From Cololabis saira (Eukaryota > Chordata > Actinopteri > Beloniformes > Belonidae): DNA of 64,000 nucleotides. Below the pieces are notes generated by a model that ran no database searches, was not told where the DNA came from, and saw only the letters and a program-made list of their open reading frames with translations. This document shows positions 21,736 through 34,932 of this stretch, in pieces (positions within the stretch are counted from its first letter, which is position 1; each line of letters begins with the position of its first letter). A program made the translations under genes and the position numbers. Location of the stretch: NCBI RefSeq assembly GCF_033807715.1, contig NC_084587.1, positions 25,479,017-25,543,016 of the forward strand. Direction: 5' to 3'.

Positions 21736-22853
21736 CAACGGAGCGGGGCTAATTTTCACCAATTATGGTCAAGGACTCAAAGCCGAGTCCGATGACACCA
21801 CCAACGACTCTCTATGTTAAACCATTCAAAAGTTATATCAGAAAATAGGGACAACCAATCAGAAGAAGGGGCGGGGCTAATTTTCACCAATTATGGTCAA
21901 GGACTCAAAACCGAGTCCGATGACACCACTCACGACTCTCTACGTCAAACCATTCAAAAGTTATAGCAGAAAATAGGGACAACCAATCAGAAGAAGGGGC
22001 GGGGCTAATTTTCACCAATTACTGTCAAGGACTCAAAACCGAGTCCGATGACACCACTCACGACTCTCTACGTCAAACCATTCAAAAGTTATAGCAGAAA
22101 ATAGGGACAACCAATCAGAAGAAGGGGCGGGGCTAATTTTAACCAATTACTGTCAAGGACTCAAAACCGAGTCCAATGACACCACCGACATGTCTTTATC
22201 AAAACCCGTTCAAAGGTTATGGCAGATAAAAGTTTTCTGTTGAGCCATTAGGCTACGCCTATTAATACAAACCATGGAATACCAAATTTATCGCCAGGCC
22301 TGGCTGAAGGGGGGGCGCTTTTTGGCATCTAGCATCGCCACGGTAACGCTTTTGAAAGAGAAAAGTAATGCGCCTCGTCGCAGGATGGAGACGCACATTT
22401 TGATGTATAACACACCTGGGTGCACGCTACGGTTCGGGCCATATTAACTGCAGAAGGAATGGCATAAATTGCGCCAAAATTAAGCGATTAATTCAAAATG
22501 TTAAAAATGGCCGACTTCCTGTTCGATTTCGGCCATGGCGCCAAGAGACTTTTCTTTAAGTTGCGACATGATACAGGTGTATAGCGATTTTCGTGCATGT
22601 ACGTCAAACCGTATTGTGGGGCTTGAGGCACAAAGTTTTCTAGGGGGGCGCTGTTGAGCCATCTTGCCACACCCATTAATGCAAACCATGAAATCTAAAA
22701 TTTTTCGCCAGGACTGGCTTGCGTGCAAAATTTGGTGAATTTTGGGGCACGTTTAGGGGGGCAAAAAGGCCCTCCTTTCGTCAGAAGAATAATAATAAAA
22801 ATTCCTACAGATACAATAGGGCCTTCGCACTGTAAGTGCTCGGGCCCTAATTA
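21736..22853 (+). mobile_element. family A repeat, copy 2 (5' end missing)
   Basis: It starts inside the tandem array (GCGGGGCTAATTTTCACCAA) and keeps three to four units of about 125 bp (to about 22200). It then runs through the single module (GTTGAGCCAT, AAGAGACTTTTCTTTAAGTT, GGCAAAAAGGCCCTCC) to the A-rich tract AAGAATAATAATAAAAATTC and the terminus CTGTAAGTGCTCGGGCCCTAA. The GCTGCAAGCAGC end is absent, replaced by hAT sequence. Confidence 0.75.
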
Positions 22854-23419
22854 TTTAAATTCAGTTTCTAGTGGCACATATTTCTGCCCATAGCCCATGT
22901 TCTTCTGTAAACTTCTGAAACCATTGATTTTGAATTTATAAAAATGAAAATAAATAGAGTACAGTATATAAGGAAACAAAACAATGGACCTGCACAGGAT
23001 TTAAATTGCAAAAATTGTCCAAGGTTTTGCACTGATGACACTCTATTACTAGTTCATACCACCAAATGGTGACAATTATTGAGATCCAGATGGTATAAAA
23101 AGATTGTGCGAGCAAGGTCAGCTTTAAAGTCTTACCATTTGCCCTGCAATGAACATTTACTACATCATTAGCAAATGCTTCTTACTATATTGCATGTCAC
23201 CCTGGTCGCCATCTGCTTTACAGTATCAACTGCTGGATGTTGGATAGCAGCGTAGATTTTAAAAGTATACACAAGATTTTTCTTTCAAAATCCATATTGC
23301 AGATTTTTAAGTTAAATTTAATTAAAAAAAAGATTGGATAAGTCTGCACATCCTTTCATAATAAGGCTCTGAGTCTCCTCAAAGTCAACCAGTCACATTT
23401 AAAATTAGGCCTGTAGGTA
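22854..23419. other. no supported feature
   Basis: A/T-rich, no terminal repeat or coding motif recognised. Confidence 0.45.
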
Positions 23420-24110
23420 AATGACATTCACCTGCCATCAATTAAAACCAGACAAGTCTGCTTGTTGCTCTAGCATTTGCTTGATTGTTTTGCTGTTTCA
23501 TTCTACTCTAAGAGTTGAAAAAGAAACTGCAAGACATAATCATTGAGGAGTACCAAAAAATAAATATTAAAGAGTATTGAAGGCACTAAATGTACCCTGG
23601 AACACTGTAAAAATTGTCATCAATATGAGGAGAAAATATGGCACTGTGACACTTTGATGAGAATGTGAGGGCAAAACCTTCAGGAAGGTTTCCAAGACAC
23701 AAACAGCAACACTGATGGAGGTACAAGAACTTCTAAGGTGCATTGGTCACTCCTTTCATGTGACTACCATCGCCTGAGATTTAGGGAAAGGTGGCAAGAT
23801 GGAAGTTGTTTCTCACAAAAAAGAATGTGGGTGTCTTTTTAAATATGCCAAAACATAAAATAATAATGATGATAATAATTCAGTCACCCCAAATGCATGT
23901 GGGAAAATGTGTTATGGTCTGACAAGACCATTAAATGGTTGAGCACCAGGCCAATATGGAGCAGTATCCAAGGAACACCATACTGGCAGTGAAGCATGGT
24001 GCGGGGTAGCATTATGCTTTGGGATTTATAGTCATGCACTGTGTAGCCTCTAGAAACAAAAAATGCAGATGCTATCATTTATGTTGCAGAGACAGCAAAC
24101 ACTTTTTTTT
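23420..24110 (+). pseudogene. old Tc1-like element relic
   Basis: Around 23890-24035 the plus strand encodes MWENVLWSDKT, then a broken GTPYWQ*SMVRGSIMLW. This corresponds to the Tc1 transposase segment with the first catalytic Asp (WSDET) and the Gly-rich SIMLWG motif. Upstream nucleotides such as GGTGGCAAGATGGAAGTTG are also typical of Tc1 copies. Many stops and frameshifts are present and neither inverted repeat is clear. It is older and more eroded than the Tc1 relic at 20870. Confidence 0.7.
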
Positions 24111-25280
24111 TTAAATGTGTCAGAAATCCTTGTCCATTTTTATCATTCTTGTAGTTATATCAATACCATTTCTCACTCTCTAAGAAAATGCTCCAGTTCA
24201 CATCTGGTTGACTGACATTACCAGGGGGTGTGACTGTATGAAAAGTGGACCTCAAGTTTATGACCTTGGGATGAGTAGAATACTAAAAGGATGCACTGCC
24301 TGCTCAGAACTAAAACCTTTCATATACAAATTTTTCTCAGAGACGTGGCAGTAATTTTACTCTGATTATCTTCCAGTTTTAGTCTGAACTGCTGTCACCT
24401 CAGTCACTCTCACTCTATTTTTACCACAGTCATCCAAGCACACATAAGCCAACAGCTTTTCAGCACTCTGCCTCCTCAACTTCTGTTTCAGGTCTTTACC
24501 CAGAAGGCTTCACTGTTATTTGAAACGGCTGCAGTCACACTGCATTATAAAATAAGCCTCCTCAGCTGCCTGACCCAGAACCCCAAACCCCCCAGCTGTT
24601 GTAACAGAGTGGTGTAGTAGTGTGTTAGGAGCGAGTCCTAGTACAGGCTCATGGCCGTGAGGTGAGAAACACAATAGGCCAATAGCACTATCACCAGCCT
24701 AGCTGAGGTTTAGAGTGTAGGCCAGTGTTAAGCTCCTACGTGATTTAAGACAGTCATGTGACGTCCTCTACTCAGTTGTACTGTTATTTGTGACTAGAGT
24801 TTTACATGTAGTGAAAGTTAGCTTGTCCTCAAGAAATATGTCACATTAACCATCTCTTTTCCTTTGGGTTTACATAGCCTGATACCACCTGAGTTTCAAC
24901 AAGCAAGTAATTTCTTGAGAAATAATACTGTTTTTGCCACTTAATCAAAACTGGTTTGTGGGTGTTGCTGTAGTCTCCACCTGTAGCAATCTTCAGCAAC
25001 AATTCTCATAGCCTCTTTCCAAGCTAATTTTACATGTGCATCAATCAATTAGGCTGCACCTGCTCCTATATGCCTGGCACCTGTACAAGAATGGACTTTA
25101 ATTGTACCAACTGGTAGATTGTCTGATTTAATTTCTTAATACATTTTTTAATAAACTGATTTAATTTCACATTCTGTTCATGGGACCGGGTATGACATCA
25201 TTTGTAGTTTTGAACATTTGGTGATATTTATTTTAACTCAACAGTTACATTCATGGCATTTTTCTGTTAATTAACTAATT
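24111..25280. other. no supported feature
   Basis: No domain or paired repeat is recognised. Confidence 0.45.
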
Positions 25281-25294
25281 ATAATTCAAGCACA

Positions 25295-26050
25295 TGCTGA
25301 AGGCGGTTTGAAGGCAGGGATGAGAATCAGCACCTCCAAAACCGAGGCCATGGTTCTCCACCAGGAAAGGGTGGCGTGCCTTCTCCAGTTGGGTGGCAGA
25401 AGTCCTGCCTCAAGCGGAGGAGTTCAAGTATCTCGGGGTCTTGTTCACAAGTGAGGGAAAGATGGAGCATGAGATTGACAGACAGATTGGTGCAGCGTCC
25501 GCAGTTATGCGGTCGGTGTACTGGACCATTGTGGTGAAGAAGGAGTTGAGTCGAAAGGCGAAGCTCTCGATTTACTGGTCAATCTATGCTCCCTCCCTCA
25601 CCTACTGTATGGTCATGAACTTTGGGAAGTGACCGAAAGGACAAGATCACAGATGCAAGCGGCCGAGATGAGTTTCCTCTGCAGGATGGCTGGACGCTCC
25701 TTTAAAGATAGGGTGAGAAGCTCAGTCACTCGGGAGGAGCTCGGAGTCGAGCCGCTGCTCCTTCACATTGAGAGGAGTCAGCTGAGGTGGCTTGGGCATC
25801 TGTATCGGATGCCTCCTGGACGCCTCCCTAGGGAGGTGTTCCAGGCATGTCCCACTTGGAGGAGACCCCAGGGAAGACCCAGGACACGCTGGAGAGACTA
25901 TGTCTCTCAGCTGGCCTGGGAACGTCTCGGACTCCCCTCGGAAGAGCTGGAGGAAGTGTCTGGGGTGAAGGAAGTCTGGGCATCTCTGCTAAGACTGCTC
26001 CCCCCCTGACCCGGTAACGGATAAGCGGTAGAAAATGGATGGATGGATGA
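25295..26050 (+). mobile_element. RTE/Expander-type LINE, 5' truncated, 14-bp TSD
   Basis: The 756-bp insertion is bordered by a perfect direct repeat ATAATTCAAGCACA (25281-25294 and 26051-26064). It starts inside the RT connection region and ends GGATAAGCGGTAGAAAATGG then ATGGATGA, the ATGG-rich tail of this LINE group. Placing it with RTE rests on recall of the protein type and on the short-repeat tail. Confidence 0.88.
25310..26009 (+). pseudogene. RTE-type ORF2 C-terminal region, frameshifted
   Basis: It encodes MRISTSKTEAMVL, VEEFKYLGVLFTSEGKME-like sequence (EEFKYLGVLFTSEGKMEHE), the thumb/connection SIYAPSLTY, and the C-terminal QAAEMSFLCRMAGRSFKDRV, HIERSQLRWLGHLYRMP and RWRDYVSQLAWERLGLP. 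A 4-bp gain near 25606-25612 (CCTACTGTATGG in place of CCTATGG) shifts the frame between the two halves, and another small change lies near 25385. The catalytic FADD lies upstream and is not included. It has no activity of its own. Confidence 0.88.
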
Positions 26051-26241
26051 ATAATTCAAGCACAGTCCACACAAAGTCTTTATTTAGAAGGCTGAGACAA
26101 AATCTTCACGCCAGCTCCCTTTCAAACACTTAAATGATGACAGGATTCGACAGATGTCCCTTATTTATTATAATAAACACATATTAGAAACAATTATTCC
26201 CAGGTTTTACTGACATTGCAGGGTTAATGTCGACAGCTGGT

Positions 26242-27083
26242 TAGGGATGGGAATTGATTAGATTTTTCCAATTCCGATTCCATTTTCGATTCGTTTTAAC
26301 GATTCGATTCTTTATCGATTCTCTTATCGATTCTCATTTGGAAAAAAGGAGAACAAACAGGTCGATTAGCATCAACTTTGTTTTATATCTTTGAACAAAA
26401 AAATACGAGTGAGGTCTTAAGACGCTCCCAGCCTTGGGCTCCTCGATGGTGCCAGGGGGTCCCCACAAAATTATTTGTCATATAAAATATGTATTTAATA
26501 TAAAATTATAATAAAAAAATAAATATTCTTCTGTAGAAATTACCTAAATACAACAATTTATTCTGTGGCAATTACACAAGAATGTCCAGTAACCTGTTCA
26601 ACACTACAAAATCTGTCACTGCTCGATGACATTCATCTATTCTGGCCTGGGTCATAATCTTCCTTGCCTTGATGAAAGGAGAAGCTAGCGGTAGACTGCT
26701 CTTTAACTTCTCCCATAGATGAGCTGACGAGCTGCATCTGTCCGCCGGAGCGCCTGGCTCGTCCTCGTGGCCGAGCGCGCAGCTCTTCTGGCCACACGCT
26801 GCGCCGACTCAGTTTCCTCCCTTTGTTGAAATGTCCACATTGCAAGTATTGTCGCCCTGTTGTCATCCTTTATGGTAAAATGTAACCAAACTTTCGAGCG
26901 TTTATGCTGCTCTGTCCCCATGTTTTACTGCTGGGTGCGTAACTACACAACGTGCATGGTGACGTCATTCGCGCGCACTGGAATCGATAAGGGAATCGTT
27001 TGCAAAAAAGGCAAACAATTCCAAGGAATTGAAACACTGAGAACCGGTTCTCAACAAGAACCGGTTCTCGATTCCCATCCCTA
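26242..27083 (-). mobile_element. hAT element (internally deleted), 8-bp TSD
   Basis: The ends TAGGGATGGGAATTGATTAG and (reverse complement of the right end) TAGGGATGGGAATCGAGAAC form terminal inverted repeats. CAGCTGGT flanks both sides exactly (26234-26241 and 27084-27091). Subterminal repeats of ATCGATTCT/ACCGGTTCT are present, and the right side holds a perfect inverted GAACCGGTTC. At 842 bp it is a deletion derivative that keeps only the start of the transposase (26921-26700, minus). Confidence 0.93.
26700..26921 (-). pseudogene. hAT transposase N-terminal BED-finger relic
   Basis: The minus strand encodes SKVWLHFTIKDDNRATILAMW, the start of a BED zinc finger (S.VW.HF....DNRA.C..C) as in ZBED-type hAT transposases. 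The finger cysteines after RAT are replaced (TILAMW), so the zinc site is lost. A basic stretch follows and the frame ends shortly afterwards. The catalytic RNase H-like domain is deleted. Confidence 0.65.
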
Positions 27084-27091
27084 CAGCTGGT

Positions 27092-28528
27092 TTAAGCGCA
27101 GATAGCTAAACATGCTCGATGCTACCAAAAATATTTAACCTGAAGCAATATTTGCTCCCTTTTAGGAAACGTCTAGCTGTAGTGGTCTTATGCCCCCAAC
27201 TATGTGAAAATAACAGCCAAAGCTACTTTGGACTCCCAACCCAGTTGACACTTAATATTGAACCAAATGTCAGTAGGCTATTTAGTGAGACATCCCTCAG
27301 AACCAAGCATAGATTTAAAGGAGACTTCCTTACAGATGTTGATAAAATGAATTAGGATACCATTCTATCTCGGTTTAAGAGAGTCAGGCTTGTGTATTTT
27401 TCTGTTTGTACTTTGAAGAGACTGGAACATATAGATGTCATTAAAATGTTGATAAAATAGTAATAACACACATAAAACTTTTCCCAGTACTTTATATGAC
27501 CACCACCTCCTTTGGTTGAGTTGCCAAGTTATAAAACCTGATTGAAATACCTCACTCAAGGATGAGGACAAATACAATTATTTCTCGAAAATTACATGAA
27601 ATGTCACGTCAAAAATAGGTAGCGAAAAGCCTTTGCTTCTTGACTAGGAAAACAATTTCACATTTTACTTTTCTTAGAAAATGTTTTTATTAAGGAAAAT
27701 CAATCAATACAAGTTTTAATGAATTTGTGTACTTAGACATTTCTGTCTGCTGCTCTATTTTTCCTGTTTCAGAAAATTTTTGATTAGATTTTAAATGTTA
27801 TGATTTATTTGTTTGTTTTTAATTTTTGTGGTTTTATGGATTACGTATTTGCAAGTTTCACATACATTTTCTTTGAACTAAATATTTCTGGATGTCTTTG
27901 TAGACGGAGTTCATTTTCAGTGATTTATCTACTCACTTAATTTGTGAATCAGGGCTCAGTGGAACCTTGGAATTAAACAAATCAAAATTACATGAAGAGC
28001 CATCAGTAGTTAAGCCCCTTCATCACTTGATTGAGGAAACATAATCAAAGCTGACGCTCTGTGGACCATCCTGCTGAAGCACACATGTTCACATTTACAC
28101 ATACTGTATCCAAACTCACACAGACAATACGTACTGCTACAAGCTGATGAGGATTAGTGATTAAAAGGATGAGGCGTGGGAAATACTTCCTCTTTCAGTG
28201 TTTTCACTTTGATATCAATTCTCCTGGGAGAAATTACATCAGTGTACTTCATAAAATGTCTGTTTGAAATTGCTCAGGGATGTGCAGTAGGTTTTCCAGA
28301 AAGCCACAAAAAATATGAATATAAAATATAAAAACATATACCGTATATGTACAATATACATAGTACATATGTTAGTTCATATTTCCACAATATGATAGCC
28401 ATTTTTAATTATACCACTATCAGTTGTGAGGTGGCAAGGTCTGTGGGCTCTTGTTTTGTGGGGACAATGTGTGTCTATTTTTATTCTGTGTCATCAATAA
28501 AAATGGCATGTAAGCACCAACCGTGTAC
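27092..28528. other. no supported feature
   Basis: A/T-rich, no domain or paired repeat recognised. Confidence 0.5.
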
Positions 28529-28572
28529 CATATTTTCTTCATTATAAGGCACACTTAAAATCCTTAATTTTT
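28529..28572. repeat. decayed TIR-like fragment (CCATATTTTCTTCATTATAAGGCAC)
   Basis: The sequence TACCATATTTTCTTCATTAT continuing AAGGCACACTTAAAATCC resembles the TACCGTATTTTCGCGACCAT end at 49683. It appears to be one old end of the same fish DNA-transposon type. The partner end is not seen. Confidence 0.4.
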
Positions 28573-28869
28573 TGTACTTTTGGAAACGCTGAGAATATAG
28601 AAATCATAAAAAAGTGCTCTCTTGGGATAACATGAAAGTAGGGGATCTTTAAACAAAACAAAGCTTAAAAAAATGAAGTGCTTTGTGTGTGAGAAGAATG
28701 ATTTGGAGTTCTCATCTGAACATATGAGTTTCAACTGAAGTTAAAGTTGGTGAAATCTGATCCCTCACACCAATTCTCATGAGAACTTTTTGGGTCAAAT
28801 TGAGGCTTTTGAGATAAATTATGAGTCTGACTAATAATAAGGAATTCAAGTTGTAATAAGGCATCTTTA

Positions 28870-30694
28870 CAGTTTTTCTTGATTGCCTAAGCATGATTTT
28901 CAAAACAGGGCCCGTGGTTTCAAAACACTACACACAATTAGCACAACAACACACCAAATTAGCAAAACACTACAGATCCTTTGCAAAATTAAACACGCTT
29001 GTAAAAACTATACACTTCTTTTTAAAAACCACACTTTGTTACCATATGAAACAAACACGTTTCACATTACTATACTCTGTTTGCACGAGTTACACTCTGC
29101 TGTGATAAACCTAAAACACTTTTAGCACTTCTACGTCCCTATGATTAGAGTAGGCTACTATCAACAAAGTACAAATATACAGTTTTTCTTGATCGTTTTG
29201 GCCCATTTTTCCATTCACAGTTTACTTTTTCAAAACAGCTCACACAAAGCCCTTAACAGAAGCTGAAATAACCAAAACACTTTATGATGTTTGCAGAATG
29301 ACACCACTTTCTCAAAACTTGTCACACATCCATCAAAACCAAACTTTTCCATCAAAACCTAGAATTTTTTCTCAATTGAACATGTGTGTTTTCTCATTTA
29401 TTTACTGTAACGATGGATAACAAAATTGAAACCACAGCTATCAATATCAACTTTTGTCCAACACCCTCATAATATTGACTATTTTACAACTGACAACATA
29501 CTACAATTTGGGTTTTGTATTGAGCACTCTAACTTAGTTATATAACTTAGAAATATACTGTCACAGAGTATTTACAGTAAAATCTGAAAATGTGTATACA
29601 GTAAAATATTGTAGATCTGTTTTTGTATTGCTGAAGTTCCTGTCAACACCATTGATTTACATTTGTTCTACTGTGTACAAAATGTCAAGATTCTGACAGA
29701 AAAATATTTATTGCAGTACTTGTCACATGCACATACTGTAAGCAATCAAAATGACAGGGTTCAATATGCAGTACAACAAAGGTCAATTCTCAAAGAAAGT
29801 ACTGTAAATGAAACACAATCAAATGAAACCCTGTAAATATGAAAAAAATAAAAATACAGGAAAATTACGCATTGTCGACACAGGCCTGACGATCAGGCCA
29901 CATGTCCTCGTCCACGTCCTCCTCGATCTATGCTTGGTGTCAACTTCAAGCTATTGACCTCTTTGATAGGTTGAGGACTACTTGCTTTGTTTTGCAAAGA
30001 GAGTTCACACAGGTGCTGATAATTTTTAGAATTGAGAGAGCAGTTCCAATTGGCTGCTACAAAGTGTCTGCAATGTGTTGCCATGGTAAATCAGTTATGT
30101 TTTGTGTCTCTTTGTGAGAAGTGTGTTAACTGTTTTGAAAAGTGTATTACAGTAAAAGTCAAAGAAAATTGTGTGAAAGCAATGAGAAATAGTTAACTGA
30201 TTCGCCAGAGAGGACTCTTGCTGTGCAAAGAAGGTGTGAGCATTAGATAAAGTTGACCCATGATGTGCAAAATGTGTCAAAGCAATCGAGAAAAACTGTA
30301 GTCTTTCTCTGACTCTTGTGCTTGGAGACCAATGAGCTCACCTGCTGCTTTCTATAGTGTAGATACACCTGATTGGTGTGTCTACATTTAAGCAAACAAG
30401 TGTTTGCACACCTGATGACTGTGTTGAACCAACTGGTTGGACGGTGTGCTAATTTGACAGTCAGTGCTTTGGTATTGCAAAGAAGTGACTTTATGATAGA
30501 TTTTTGTGTCTAATGTACGTTTAGTGTGTTTAGTGTTTTGAAAATCACTGTGTGTAGAGTTTTGCAACAAGTGTGAGGTTGACAATGTGCTTATAGTTGT
30601 GCAAATATGGGCTGATGTTTTGCTTCTTGAGTGTAAGGTTTTGCTAATAGTGTACTACTTTTAATTTTAGTGTGTAAGCAATCGAAAAAAACTG
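28870..30694. mobile_element. mariner-like element (outer), split by a sister copy
   Basis: The left end CAGTTTTTCTTGATTGCC and the right end (reverse complement) CAGTTTTTTTCGATTGCT are inverted repeats, each flanked by TA (28868-28869 and 30695-30696). Near both ends runs of AAAACACTACA/CACAATTAGCA-like motifs recur. Without the inner copy the element is about 705 bp. TA duplication and CAGTTTTTCT ends indicate the IS630/Tc1/mariner superfamily. Confidence 0.78.
29180..30298. mobile_element. mariner-like element (inner), TA flanked
   Basis: The ends CAGTTTTTCTTGATCGTTTT and (reverse complement) CAGTTTTTCTCGATTGCTTT are bordered by TA at 29178-29179 and 30299-30300. The length is 1,119 bp. 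On the minus strand near 29893-30084 a short frame ends in RGGRGRGHV, reminiscent of the Arg/Gly-rich stretch at the start of fish IS630-like transposases. The remainder of the transposase is missing or scrambled. It is inserted into the related element at 28870-30694. Confidence 0.75.
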
Positions 30695-31029
30695 TAAGAA
30701 ACAATATCAAGAACTATCATTTCTCTGGGAGTACTAGGACATATTGTTGTAAAGAAATACATCTACAGTAACTGATAATATTGGATGCCAATTCAATGAG
30801 ACGTGTTGAGTACACTGTCAGAGTTCAATGGGGGAACTTCTGTCTTGGCTGAATTCACGAAGAAAATGACAGGTCTACAAGCCTTCATGTCTTTGAGGCA
30901 TGATTGTTATTTTATTATCTCATTTTGTACCTAATGTGCAAGCACTGTGTATGTGTAAGCAGCCCACCTGCATAGCTGTCTTTGACTGAGCAGAGCAGCA
31001 GTAGGGAGAGGTTTTTATGGAGCTAGAAC

Positions 31030-31232
31030 AGTCTCATAATTCACAAATGCACACGCCGATCCAAAAATGCACAGACCAATTCACAAATGCACAGACCGAT
31101 TCACAAATGCACACGCTGACCCACAAATGCACAGGACAAGATTCACAAATGCACAGACCGATTCACAAATGCACAGAACAATTCACACATGCGTAGGACA
31201 AGATACACAAATATAACCTGATTTACAAACGT
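31030..31232 (+). repeat. ~20-bp minisatellite (ATTCACAAATGCACAGACCG)
   Basis: About nine imperfect copies of the unit repeat head to tail, with variants such as GACCCACAAATGCACAGG and an indel-bearing GGACAAGATTCACAAATGC. A further isolated GATTCACAAATGCG lies at 31291. There are no spacers of constant length with unique content, so it is not a CRISPR array. Confidence 0.9.
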
Positions 31233-31339
31233 TTTTTTTCTGTGAGCTGCACTGGATTTGTGTGTGACTTTTGAGACTCCCCTGACGTGACTCGATTCAC
31301 AAATGCGTTTTTTTAAAACGTGGAAGAATCTGCAACCAA

Positions 31340-31680
31340 TCAGATATCTTCCTTTGTTTCAGCCAATCATAAGAGCACACGTGGAGGACGATTTACTCGT
31401 GAACCATTCAGATTAAAGGGGCGGATACACCTGCTGTTTGAGCTGCGTTCGCGCCGTTCGCTTATAAAAGTGATTCATTATTTCGAGTTGGTGGAGTAAA
31501 GATAAATAAACAAAACAGCAAGACGGGATGCTCTGCTTTTCTTGTGATCTTGGTAAAGAAAACAGCGCGATCGGAGATGGTTTGTCGGGCCGTTCAACCA
31601 GAGCCGTCGGGAGACTGGAGAGCTCTTAGTCCTGCCAATGTAGCAACTGATGATGTGCTCCCAATGGTGCAGAATACGGT
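31340..31680 (+). promoter_or_regulatory. promoter-like segment: two CCAAT boxes, TATA, short exon-like frame
   Basis: In order the plus strand shows AACCAATCAGATATC (31334), GCCAATCATAAGAG (31362), a GC-box-like AAAGGGGCGGAT (31417), and CTTATAAAAGTG (31460). Then an ATG at 31579 opens 33 codons (starting MVCRAVQPEPSGDW) that run into AATACGGTGAGC, a good splice-donor match at 31679. No downstream exon of recognisable identity was found. It may be the promoter of an unrecognised transposon or a decayed gene. The arrangement is seen in the sequence; promoter function is inferred. Confidence 0.35.
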
Positions 31681-32040
31681 GAGCAAAGCAGTCAGCTGTT
31701 TGTACCAACCCAGTGTCGGCTAATCACAACTCTCATTTCTGATTTCACCACCAAAACAACTTTTAAAACTGGATACACAACTGCAAACATTCTGCTGGCA
31801 CCTTGTTCTGCGTGGATCTGCTGAAAGAGCTGGTAGCCACTGCCAACTTTGATTGTTCCAGTTGGCTTTCTGGCCTGCGTGTTCCACCCATTCACAACAT
31901 GGCGCTGTGCAGCGTGTGGAAAAGAAGGCTTCAGAAAACCTGTGGGTGACATTATGGATCACATGTACATTTATATTTACAGGCTATTATACTACTACTT
32001 TACCTGAATGATTTTCATTGACATGTACAGGTATACTACA
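31681..32040. other. unassigned
   Basis: A minus-strand frame at 31692-31952 (86 codons, including HVVNGWNTQARKPTG) lies here. I do not recognise it. It could be an exon of the same unidentified element as the promoter-like segment. Confidence 0.3.
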
Positions 32041-32313
32041 TTGGATTCTCCCCATGCTTGCATGGGTTCCCTCCTCTGGCTTCCTCCCGCACTCCAAAAA
32101 CATGCATGCTCGTTGATCAAGCGTTCTAAATTGCCTGTAGGTGTGAGTGCAAGTGTGTGCGGTTGTACTGTATGTCTATACTGTATATGTGGTCCTGTGA
32201 TGGACCGGCGACTGGTCTAGGGTTTACCCCTGCCTCACCTGTAATGAGGGGGGATAAGCTCCGGCACCCTGTGACCCTGTACACGATTAAACAGGTATAG
32301 AACATGGATGGGT
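32041..32313 (+). mobile_element. tRNA-type SINE, 3' part only
   Basis: The plus strand shows the body of a common fish SINE: TTCTCCCCATGCTTGC, CTTCCTCCCGCACTCCAAAA, ACATGCATG, CTAAATTGCCTGTAGGTGTG, GATGGACCGGCGACTGGTCT and GGGATAAGCTCCGGC. It ends CAGGTATAGAACATGGATGG. The tRNA-like head with the A and B boxes is missing. The ATGG-type tail resembles that of the RTE LINEs at 26010-26050 and 47455-47490. Confidence 0.78.
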
Positions 32314-34734
<2,421 letters not shown>

Positions 34735-34932
34735 AGGCCCCTGGAATGGTTGGTGTTTGTGTCTCCGCCTTTTCTGTTTGTTTGTTTTCTCTCTCGCAGA
34801 TTCCAAAGGCTTTTGTGCCCGTTGTGTGTTTTCCTGTGTTTCTCTCATTTCACACTTGCAGCAGATGCCACCTCCTCTTCTATCCCCCTCTATCCCTTTT
34901 TTTTAAATAAAATAAAATAAAATAAAATAAAA
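34735..34932 (+). repeat. L1-like 3' end with (AATAA)n tail
   Basis: CTCTCGCAGATTCCAAAGGC and the pyrimidine-rich context resemble the 3' regions at 15760 and 46540. They are followed by CTATCCC, a T-run and an (AATAA)n stretch at 34906-34931 that could serve as an A-rich retrotransposon tail. No target duplication is clear. Confidence 0.4.

Noticed and set aside
31030..31232. CRISPR-like repeat series
   Set aside because: The units are adjacent, with no unique spacers, in a eukaryotic context; it is a minisatellite.
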